A DNA stretch of 64,000 nucleotides, taken from NCBI RefSeq assembly GCF_010015445.1, contig NC_053127.1:11195776-11259775 (forward strand), read 5' to 3'. Both the position numbers and the translations under genes were made by a program. How positions within the stretch are numbered: the first letter of the stretch is position 1; each line of letters opens with the position of its first letter. This DNA is from Perca fluviatilis (Eukaryota > Chordata > Actinopteri > Perciformes > Percidae). The notes beneath the pieces are model-generated. The model had not been told where the DNA came from. It ran no database searches and was given only the letters and a program-made list of their open reading frames with translations. Of the stretch, positions 30,001 through 40,900 are shown one piece after another.

Positions 30001-33000
30001 TGTCATACCAAGCCTAATCCCCTGATAACGAATGACAGGCTGATTTTGTAGGCTTATGCAATATTTATTAAACTGCAAAGGGGATTAGAAGATTACCAGT
30101 CAAACTAAGTGGACTCCTGGGTGTGACTAAGGATAGATGTGGTTGTGTCAACATAAGTGCATATACAAAGACGGACAACCATGGACAGTCTCCAATTCTC
30201 ACAAGCAAAGTCAAACAACCGATGACATAAAATGCGTTGAACCTTTTTGTCGTCATCTACCTGATCTAGATGATTTTCTCATAATCTTTTCTTTGTGTCA
30301 AATACATCTGAAGGCTAATTAATGGAAAAGTAGAAGAATGTGACAACACCCCCAGTAACATCCAATGTGACCCTTTTATATCACATGAAGTACAATGTTC
30401 ATGTCAATTTTGAAAAACTAGGAGGTACTGGTTTATTACCAAGTTATTACATAAAAGGATTCAATAGAATTTACATCAAAATATTTTAAAAAGTTAGAAG
30501 CATAGTTCAAGATGAGCATTTATACATAAAAAAAAGTTAAAATAATATCTATTATACAATATGGTCTATTTAACAAGATGTTTATCATGCAAAATGTTTT
30601 TTTAAATACAACTCATACTATTTTATCAATACTATGCACTATAATTTAGGGAAAATCTTTTTTTGAATAATTAATTGATTTTGCAAGGTTGACATTACCT
30701 AGGTATACTTTTTGAACATGTACAGTGTAAGCCCTATTCAGACAGTAAATATTTGCATAGTGTAACTAAACATTTGCACAGATCCTTATTGACTTTGCTC
30801 ATCCAGCCTGGTGTCTTTAGAATTTAAGTAGAATTTTCAAGAATACAAACAAGGGCCTAAGATTCTCTTTGGAATTGAAATTCTATATATAATGCATTTT
30901 ACATTCAGTAACAATGCCAAGATCTGCAAAGGAGTGAGATTATCTGTGCACACCAGAGTTCATCAAAACAGAGCAGGTGTTTGGGGCTGGAATGTCCTCA
31001 AAGGAAGGAGACTAAAACCACGGATAAAGCCAATCTGGATGGGACTAAATTAATATCAGTCTGTTGCAAGGTAGTGGAATAACATGTTGAAATGCACCCA
31101 TTTTACTTATCCTATCCACAACAATGTTTGTGTTATAAAGCCCTCATGTCCAAGTTCAGTTTATTTGGTTCTAATACTAAATATTTGACTACATATTTAA
31201 ATTTCCTTTAAATATGATACTTGAATTAAGTGTATCTACTTAAAGTGGATGCAGAACATTGAGAGCAGCCAAAAAGACAGAAATCTGACCAGGTTTAGGT
31301 CTTTTCTTCTATCCTTCTACATTTTTTCTCTGAAGCTTTTACGGTGATTGTACATACACTAGAGGTGAGAGGGCAAGATAAACACCCCTGCTCTAAGGAG
31401 ACAAAAGTAAAGGTCAACTAGCACACACCTAAGCATGCCAACATGATGTATTCTAAAGTTCAAAGCCAGTGGTATTCACTTTGCTCTGCTTTCTGAAACC
31501 TTTAAGTCTGTTTACTCACCATGTCTAGGTAAAGTCAACACGCAAATAGGTGAGTAAAAGGGAGTGAATTACCTCCGCACAGTAACCACATAAAAACAGT
31601 CCATGTCGGTAACATACAGACACTATAGACCGCATATAATATAATCCTCACGTGATAATAACAATGTTTTAGTGACAGCAATGTATATGTATATAATACT
31701 TATTTTTCTCTGACCCTTGGATTGATTTTCTGATAATTATTTGTTAAAGCTTTAGTGCGTAAATTGATATTTATGAACATCTGTTACATTCAAGCCATTG
31801 CCAATGAGTTGATACAAAGCTAATTAAGACTATCAGCTCCACACAACTCTCTCTGTGTTTCTCAGTATGGCTTTGTTCAAAAGATTGTGTTGTTGGGCGA
31901 CTTCCGCGCGTAGAAACTCGAGTGAAGATAATTACCTCTTCTTATGAGCCCATCATGTGTTTTTAATCCTCCGTGTCCTCCTTGGCTACTAGCAACTGCG
32001 TGGAGGAGGAGTGGGGGCTGTGCGCGATCATGGAAGGCTTGTATCATGTGGACGTGCCGACAGTGTTGTTGTCATTACTTAGAATTCCTCATGGGGGTGA
32101 CAGAAACTACGCACTATAGCTTTAATCTTTAATTCCCTACCTGATTTTTTGTTAAACACAAACTGATTTTCTTCTGAACACTGACCACAGGGAAGATAGC
32201 TAACGATGATGAGAAAGAGAACCTACTAGACAAGCCAACTTGCTGCCCCAGCACTGTGGCATACAGGTGGGTGAGGTTGCGAGAGTACCCTCCAAACGGG
32301 CGCTGGGGGTCCAGCGTGAGGGTGATGGGGACTGAGATGTTGATGGGACCTGAGTCCTCTAGCAGGAGGGGAACCTGGGTGCTGGAACGAGCTTGGCCAC
32401 TGGTCACAACCATGCTCTCTGGCGTGGTCGACTCGTTCAGACCGTGCTTTATCGTTTCATTCTCTGAGACACAAAAGTCCAGCTCATTGAAGCGCAGCAG
32501 AAAGGTGTTCCAGTCCTGAAAGAGAAAGTGTGTTTTGATTGTTTGACAGGACGATATGTTGTGATTAACCAAGATCTATGACCTGATTTACACCTCGGAT
32601 TGATAAGTGTCAATGAAATTGAAAAGTGGAGTTCTATGCACAGAACTTATGTTAGTTATGTATTGGCAGATGATAGCCCAACTTAATTATTCCATATCCA
32701 TATGATGGATATCCTGCTAGGACTGGGACAATATGCTTTTTAATCCTGATTCGATTATTTCACGATACATGGGTGCCGATTCGATATGTATCGCGATTTT
32801 CATTTATTGTATTGCGATTCGATAGTATTGATTATTGCGATTTTCATTTCCTTCTTTAACAAAAACCAAAGCTGAATAATACACTTCTAGAGACAATATA
32901 TACATATATATGCGGCACCATATAAACAGAAAATATTTAGGTAAATCATTGGTAAAAAAATATCGATTTAAGGGAAACATATGTGAATAGTTGTTTTTTC

Positions 33001-35238
33001 CCACCCCTACTAACTACAACCTTTTTAATTTGAATATGCTTTCTATTCAGCTCCATATGCAAAGGTTTATTTCCATGTATTATGAACTGGAGGCACACTG
33101 TATTCACACTTTGACTTTGATTTGACCTTATTGTTCTCTCCAATTACACTCTTTGCAGTCATGTGTATGATAGAACCAGCTAGAAATGAGGTAAAATGTA
33201 CTGTATAGCTTGTACAGTATATCAAGAAAACGTGGATTCCCTTATTGTTTTACTAAAATGAGCTTATTTTAGCCTCACAGACCGACCTGGGTGAGACTAG
33301 AAAAGGCTAAATAGGTCATATCTTAAATGTAAAATGGCACAACATTTTAGGAAATGCATCCTTGTGGCATTAAGCAGGCCACAAAGGTCATGAACTGACA
33401 TTTAGCATCAGCAGAGACCACATTTTACTGGTATCTGAGAGATTCTTAACGGACCAGAGCATATCATTTAATCTCTTTTAAAGAACCACATGGGTGTGAC
33501 TCACCTCTGTCAACTCTGGAGACTTGATCTCCTTAATCTTAAAGAAATAACCAATGGTCAGGAAGGCGATGGCCACTGCACTGACGCTGATCATAAAAAT
33601 GACCAGCGGTGGACGGTTGTTGATGTAGCTTCTCAGGTTCTCTATAGGGTTTAACAGGTACACCTGCATGTGGACAAATGCACAATGTGCCAATATTTAA
33701 GCATTAATCTCATATATCACCAGGGTTTCTAACAGCAGCGTTAAATAATAAGCCTTGACAAAGGCACATAATAAATGATTAATTAGCTGTATATGTGTCA
33801 TTATACATAATGAAGTCACAGACCTACAAATCTGACCTAAACATTGGATAATAATAATTAAATAACTGAGCCTAAACTCTTAAAACTTGAGTCTGTATTG
33901 GGTAAAATTAAAATATTTAAAAAGTGATACATTAATAAATGGACATTAAAATGTGGCGAGAGTCCGAGGCATAGGAAATTTGTTTTAGATTTAGGGTTAA
34001 AATTAGGCTAGGCAAAAATTATGATGATAGATTTCACATGGTTATGATTTACGTGCAAATAGTTTATTATGCATTGTGCCTGATTAAGGTTGCTGGATTG
34101 TACTTAATAATGTAGCATCTGATACTCTAAGGATAAGGAAAAAAATCATGCAAGTGGTGTTGTTGATGATTCGCAGAAGTTCCTTGTACAGTATAGTCAA
34201 ATTGGACAGATTTGATTAATAATTAATATCACAGAGTTAATCAATTACAAATGACCCACATCTCAAACACGTTTTATATAGAACAGCACAATCATTTACA
34301 CCTAAAGACAAAACTAGTCTCCAATAGAACATGGTTTCTACTGGTAAATCCAACATGATAGAATGCATATTTAGTCTAATACTACTGTATAGCAGACTTT
34401 ATTATGCAAAATATCTTACACTCGTTATAATCCATTGTAGCCTACACCAAATACAGATAGGGGGTGCTATATGTTATATAAAAGGAAAGAGGATTGTCAA
34501 TCTCACTTCAACTGTTTTACAAACCCAAGTACTTTTAAGTTTGTTAAAAACTCTCTGTCCACAGTTTGACATGTGTTTTACTATGGCATAGAAGTAATAT
34601 AACTACTACAAATAATGCCCGAATGTATGCGAGTTTAGCAACTTCTCGAGTTTAAGAGTCAATTAAGACGTCTCATAATTTTTCACTCAATAGATACTGT
34701 ATGTACCTGCTTGACTGCACGTAACCTAGCCACATTCTTAAAGTTAACATTGTACGTGCAGTAAGCTACAACAAGCAAGGCTGGTTTTCCAAGTTCTAGC
34801 TACATGTAACTGTTACTTCATCTTCCTCCAAAACACCAAGACTGGCTGCAGCGTTTAGTAACAATTCAAAAGTTTGACATTTTGTTGGAACAAAACGGTA
34901 AATAACGTCAATTTAATCGAAATGCAAGGATCCTAACAACTCCAAATAGGATGCATTTCACACTCAACAAAGTGAAGGCATTTGAGCAGATTAGACCAGA
35001 TAACTATAAATTGAAAGGGTTTTAAATTAAGTGCTGTGTTTAGCTCTCTCCATATAGCTAGCTAAGAGACCGCAGCCAGGTGTCAGGAGCTGTCAACCTT
35101 GTAATGTTAGCACAATAAGCTAAGCTACCTGGCCCCTTGACAATTGTTTCAATGTAGGACATATTAAAGATCAAACTGTAACACTGCCGAAATAGCTGGC
35201 TATATTTAATAAAACAACACATTAGCAGTTCTCACCAT
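27072..35238 (-). CDS. tmem248: Transmembrane protein 248, complete coding region
   Basis: TMEM248 is a conserved vertebrate membrane protein without an established biochemical role. Coding exons, in transcript order: 35238-35236, 33663-33505, 32515-32227, 29656-29506, 29159-28976, 27257-27072. All borders are GT-AG and phases agree, giving 323 residues (human is about 314). The first exon contributes only the ATG; exon 2 continues VYLLNPIENL. Membrane segments are at about residues 21-42 and 277-292. Between them is a roughly 230-residue domain with several N-x-S/T sites (NISV, NLTH, NITF, NATS) and conserved Cys, followed by a short tail after KGRPGKVRQTNPDFCPEK. The last 13 residues differ from the mammalian end. 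The gene is transcribed away from lig3. Confidence 0.95.
28150..28690. repeat. Dispersed repeat remnant in tmem248 intron 5
   Basis: The motifs CTCGCGGTTGTATGCCTCCA at the start and AATATAATGGCTCCGGCCA at the end match a dispersed teleost repeat remembered from fish genomes. It lies between exon 5 (28976-29159) and exon 6 of tmem248. Family and boundaries are uncertain. Confidence 0.4.
31748..32121 (+). mobile_element. TTAA-flanked miniature transposon in tmem248 intron 3
   Basis: A 374-bp element lies between TTAA at 31744-31747 and TTAA at 32122-32125. Its ends AGCTTTAGTGCGTA and TACGCACTATAGCT are inverted repeats. A TTAA target plus terminal inverted repeats is the signature of piggyBac-type miniature elements. 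It ends about 105 bp from the donor of tmem248 exon 3. A reversed relative lies at 3957-4300. Confidence 0.75.
32717..33010. mobile_element. AT-rich miniature element with ATCGATTCGATA-like motifs
   Basis: The ends CTAGGACTGGGA and TCCCACCCCTAC are imperfect inverted repeats. The interior has repeated GATTCGAT/ATCGCGATT motifs typical of a common fish hAT-like miniature element. It lies in tmem248 intron 2, is non-coding, and its ends are approximate. Confidence 0.5.
33664..35235 (-). other. tmem248 intron 1
   Basis: A 1572-bp intron separates the lone ATG (35236-35238) from exon 2. The donor is ATG|GTGAGA and the acceptor ATGCAG|GTG. No element or conserved block was recognised inside. Confidence 0.7.
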
Positions 35239-36840
35239 TTTTTCTCTCTGTGCATGCGACGGATGCTAGCTGCTGGGAGGGTCGTTGCGGGCCACAATAG
35301 GCAGCAGCTTCTCTGCGAAGCTAGCCTGTAACGTTACTGCTTGCTAGCTTGCTTGCTTTCCCGAAGCTAGTGGAGATACCCAGACTTTCAGCGTAAGAAG
35401 CACGACTTATACTCCTTCCCATGCTTTGCTCTATTATAGTTCACTGCAGCTCTGATGAGAAATGTATCTTGCGTACAGCCTAGAATAACGTCAATACTGT
35501 TTCTGGGTCCTCCCAGCCGACATCTCCTACGCGTACCCTCACTGCGTAGTAGAAGCATTGAGTAGTGTCGTTGCGCCGCCTTTTCGTTATTTCCGTAGAA
35601 TGTGCGAACGATATTGGTCTTCCATGATGTTCACGCGTACGTTATTTGCGTAGCTAGTCGATGAGAGAGCGTTCGGCGTGTTTACAAATTGTGAGGGCTT
35701 TTGCTGCATTAAAGTACCGTCGGAAATATATTGACTGTTGATTTGCCAAAGCTCATTCTTTCCTAGGAAACAATATCAAGATGACAATGCATGCATGACA
35801 TGGAAATACCAATTGCTGAAGCAGGCCGTCATGAACAATATAATAGTAATAGGCTATTAATTGAGGTAAATTAAACTACCTACTAGGATGCATTATGCTT
35901 TCCAAGAGTCTAAAATGTGTGAGTGATGGTGATTGAAGTCTATTTGATGCACCGTTTCCGGGAGTCATTGAAGCCAACATTACTAGTTCCTGGTGTGGCA
36001 CCCATGGGGTTCTCTCGGTTCTCTTAATACATCCATGTGCCCAACGTGCAACCCATTGTAGGCTACAGTGCCAGCCTAACTTCTACATTGTTGATCTTTT
36101 CGTCTGACCTGCCAACTACAACTATGAGTATTTAGCAAGGAGCATTTTAATTGGGACGAACGCCAGGGATGGGCAGTATTTCTGATAAATAAATTCAGCC
36201 TATTTAAATTCCGTATTTTAAACATATATAAAAAATAGCATTTTTTCATTGATGGACTTGATAGAAATAGTTATACGATTAATAATTGTTATATCAAAGA
36301 AAATGTTTGAATTAATGAAATGGTTACATCATAGTTGCAATTGAATCAAACTCCCAGCTTGCTATAATCCCACGTTTTTTTTTTAAAGTTTTGTCTTAAT
36401 TGTTTTTTATTATTATTTCAATTATGCAGATGGTAGAAGTAGGCTGAAGAATGCATCAATTGTGAGTAATCCTTTATGCAGTTCAACAGATGGCGGTAGA
36501 TAGCTATTTAAAGGTCTAGCTACCGTTTCTATGAACCCCAGCGAGCTTTGTGCAGCCGCGACATGCAGCAGCCCATGCTGCAGCTCCTTTGGCATTAGTT
36601 TTGGCTAGTTGCGTCAAGGTAATCGGTATTAACTAGAGAGATACCGGAAATGTATTTATCTTTCGAAATAAAGCAAATGTCACAATTTGAAACAAATAGT
36701 GCATCTCACATGGTGTGTGCATGGTGTTTAAATTGAGGAAACTGTATGCGCGTAGTGCATAATGACTGCACACTTATACATATCTATGTTGCGCTCTCGG
36801 GTTATATACATTTTATTTTGCAGAAGCAAGCCGGAAGTGT
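35239..36840. promoter_or_regulatory. Divergent promoter interval of tmem248 and lig3
   Basis: The two genes are head to head, with about 1.6 kb between the tmem248 start codon and the first well-supported lig3 exon. The tmem248 side (35240-35480) carries a TAACGTTA palindrome at 35329-35336 and CpG-containing sequence. The lig3 side has an ETS-type CCGGAAGTG at 36831-36839 and no obvious TATA box. A possible extra 5' exon of lig3 ends at the donor TCAAG|GTAATC (36618/36619), and an acceptor-like TTTTATTTTGCAG ends at 36823. Confidence 0.5.
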
Positions 36841-36957
36841 GTCGTATCTTTAAAGTGTAACGGAAGGTTACTTGACACTTGTGAGCTGTTGGCTAACAAC
36901 AATGAGGAGGGCTAGCAATTTAAACCGTTCTATCAAGTTTTGCTAAGCTTCTACAAG
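36840..36957 (+). other. lig3: lig3 5' non-coding exon with short upstream ORF
   Basis: The donor CTACAAG|GTAACG at 36957/36958 follows an ETS-type site, and the next exon acceptor is at 37928-37929. The exon holds a 14-codon upstream ORF (ATG 36902, TAA ending 36946). The exact 5' end is not determinable from sequence; the exon may begin at 36824 if the acceptor-like signal is used. Confidence 0.55.
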
Positions 36958-37929
36958 GTAACGTTTGATAGTTGGCGCACAATATGTTTATTATCTAGGC
37001 TAACGTTAGCTGTCTTACTGTTATGTGTATGTTGAACAGAGAGAGTATGGCTAACGTTAAAGCTAACGTTAACCAACTAGCTACTTAGCTAGTCTAACAA
37101 TTGCCTTCGTGTCATCAGGCTTAGCTACACGTATCGTGTACCTACACTTTTTAGCAATACTATACAACGTTATAACTGAATGGACACGCTTGTCTTTAAG
37201 TATACAAGAAAGATCACTGATAACGTATAATTTAACGTTACTGTTAAATGTTGAAGAGGCACATAAGCACTTTGTGTGTCTTACGTTATGCCAACCCGAT
37301 GGTCCACCACCTTTTGTTGAGTTAACAAATTTGAAATGTAAAAATATGGTGCGTGCAATGCATTAACGTTACAGTTTGGTAACAGTTTGGTCTACTAACG
37401 TATACGTTTACCAAATTAGGAAGCGCAAAAGAATATGTAACGTTACAGCAGTACCTCTGTACTCTTTATGTTCCTTTAACGTAGCTAACGTTAGCGATTT
37501 GTATTTAGCTAGCTAGATAAGTAACGTACATTTACATATCAAGAGATGAGTCCAGAGGACTTTTGTTCGCTGACATTTGGGTTGTAAACACATCAATTGG
37601 TAATGAGGAAACAAGTATGTATCTTTACCTGATTAAAAAGTATTGTATTAAAACATGCTAAGTGAAAATTATCACAAACAGCTAGAGGGTCATGATGGCC
37701 AGGACCCTATGGGAGTCAGTAAAACACTTGGGAAGCAGTGCCACCGCTAATGAGTGAAATGACTGCTGATATGTGGCAACAAAGTTTATCATCATGAGCC
37801 AATTAGGTAGTTTAAACCTTTAGGCTACTCAAGCTGATTGTTCCAGTTATCTTTGATATGTCAAAGCAACCTTTTATATAGACAAAAAATAATTAAATCT
37901 TAACCTTTCTCTCCCTTTGCTTTCTTTAG
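36958..37929 (+). other. lig3 intron 1 with a TAACGTTA cluster
   Basis: Seven exact TAACGTTA octamers lie at 37001, 37052, 37064, 37233, 37364, 37438 and 37486, plus a near match at about 37165. The octamer is its own reverse complement and contains a CpG. Several are extended to GCTAACGTTAGC. The acceptor is CTTTAG at 37924-37929. Confidence 0.8.
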
Positions 37930-37952
37930 GTTGTAACCTGCCCACTAACTGG

Positions 37953-40900
37953 ATGCAAAGACCGCTTATTTTGTTAGCTCACAACACCGTCTGTGTTGGC
38001 TTACAGCATCTTGGAACACTTGTCAGTTATCAGCAACTTTGGAAAGTGTGTAGAGCCTTTTCTGTCTCTTCATGCTTTAAGCATCTACCCCCAACTGTTC
38101 ATGCTGTACAATTTTCCCATCAAATCCATCATTTCTCCTTGGTATCCAAACTCATCCATAACGATCCTCCCCAGCTTTCCCTACATCAGTATTTCTCCAA
38201 CCAGCCAGATATGGCAGAACAGAGGTTCATTGTTGAATACGCCAAACGCGGTACTGCAGGATGTAAGAAATGCAAGGACAAAATCCAAAAGGGCATAGTG
38301 CGCATAGGGAAGATTGTACCAAACCCTTTCAGCGAGTCTGCAGGGGAGATGAAAGAGTGGTATCATGCAAAGTGCATATTTGAGAAGCTGGAAAGGGCGA
38401 GAGCCACTACGAAGAAGATTGAGGACATCACAGATCTGGAGGGCTGGGAAGAGCTGCAGGACGAAGACAGGGAGCTCATTAATAAACATGTTTCAGGTAC
38501 AACAGGCACACATACACTCAAAACAACTTTTTTATACTTTTCAAAAGCCATAAAGTTGTTGGTCTTGTTGTCTTTTGTACATACATAACCTAGTCATCTT
38601 GGATTTTAAGAAAGTTTTACCACTCAATGGGGACCACTGTGTAGATGCTGACTTTTGACCTTTTTACAGAACACAGAAAAAGTAAAGATTTTCCCGGTAA
38701 TCTGATTAATACACCATCACATATTTTAGAAGGTCAGCAATCAATGAAACTGACCTGAGGCTGCAGTGCATTGTTGATTTGTTTATTTATGTTAAAGTTT
38801 CTTTTACAATTATTGTTTATCTTTTAAGTGTTACTTGGCAATAAATCCTTTTCTGATTCTGATACTAACTTATCTGTCCACAGAACCTCAATTTGCAATA
38901 TTACACAACCAGTTAAGCACCAGTCAATTGATTCACTCCTGCAAATGAGATCTGTCGGTTAAGTTAGTAAGTGCTAGATTAAAAAAAGAAAGAACCCAGA
39001 GGCATCACACATTAGTACAAATATCTCTGAAACAAATACTTAACCCTTAATATCCAGTGATTTGGCATTGCTGAGTTAACTATAAATTAATGTATTTTAC
39101 TCAACACCATGCTAGGTGTGTCTCAGATTATTGCACCTAATGCCAGTTTACCTGTTCAACCAGTACAACTGCTTAGAAGGCTTAACATTCCAGGAGAGCA
39201 TCATGCATGGGAACATGTTCTCAGGATGTGCATGATGAACAGAACCGCTAAAATGATTGTTTGCATGTGTTTATGTATTGTTCATGATTGTCTGTGCATT
39301 GATAAAACTGAATCAGAGTTCATATCTTTGTTCTTGTTTAACCATTGTTTCACTTGTGTATTGAGAAGTTATGTATTTAAAGGGGAACTATTATATAGCA
39401 TTTTCAGGTTCATACTTGTGTTTTGTGTTTTTTACTAGGACATGTTTACAGGCTTTACCATTCAAAAAACAGTGTATCTTTCTCATACTGCCCATGGCTG
39501 ATGCACCTTTATTCACCCTCTGTATGGGACGCTCTGCTGGACTGCCGGTCTCTTTAAGCCCCCCTCCCGAAAAAGCTGTTCTGATTGGCCAGCGTGTTTC
39601 ATGGAATCTCCACTGCGCTCCAGTTTTGTTTCACTAGTAGCAGATGGAGCTACTGCAACACATTATATAGCAATACTTTGTACCATGAAAAATCACAAAT
39701 AAAGGCTTTTAAACCAAATACTACACAACTGGACATGTCCCAGCAGTAATGCGACCCCGAAATTGGGGAGAAATGACCAGCATTGGCTGCCAAGATTACA
39801 GCTATCTGGCGTTAGCATGCAGCTACTTAATAGTTAGCAGTATGCTAATGTTAGAGTTGTAGTAGAACGAAGCAGCACTTTCTACCGTCAAACATTGCAG
39901 ATACAGGCTTCTGAACCAAATGCTACCCAATCGGACATGTGTCAGCAGTAATACGACACAAAATTGGGAAGAATTTAACATTTGCAGCCCAGATTATATT
40001 GTTTACTGCTGTTAGCATGTAGCTACCATTTTTAGCAGTGAACACAGAGTATAGCAGCACTTCCTACAGTCAAAAGTCGCAGATTAAGGCTTTTAAACCA
40101 AATACTACATAACAGAAAATGTTTCAGGAGTAATGTGACCCGGAATTGGGGAGATTTTAACAACATTGGCAGCCAAGATGACCAATTTAACTGTCGTTAG
40201 CATGTAGCCACATGTGACAATGTTAACACCACAGTATCTTAAAAGAAAACCACTCCAGTCCTGCCTACCTGGAGCAGATGACCAGTCATAGAAGGCCGGC
40301 AAAGTGTTAAGTTTCACTCATCCGAACTGAACGTTTTAGCTCAGGGATTTTTCTAAAATACATTTACCTCATTATTTGAACGTTTTAACATAAAAATCCG
40401 ACATTATACACATAAATGTGTAAAATACGGAAAAGCATAATATGTACACTTTAAGTTATGGTATTCCATGTCTTATGGTTATTTGATCTAAAGCCATTCC
40501 TCTTGTCTTGTAGACCTGATGGCCAAAGTCGGTGCAAGTCCAAAGAAGAAGGTGCAGGCAAAGATGAACACCTCTGGCCAGCTAATGTCTCCTCCTGCTG
40601 ACCCATCTGTCAACGCTCCGCGCAAGTTCTCAGGCTTTACTGGTAAGATATGACATCTCAGGTCAAGTGGTTTAATATTTGCTCTAAAGCCATTCACAAA
40701 AGTTAAAACAATACAACAAGCTGGTCAACAACAAAAGTAATTGAAGCAAGGAGCATTGTATATAAATGGATAGCCAAAAGGAACATCTTAGATCAGAAAG
40801 GGTTCCACTGTCTGATTATTCCCACATGGAGGAATGGGCGCACCACACTTTGTCTTAAACAGCATTTGCTCTGCCCTATTGAACTGTTAAGGTATAGTTC

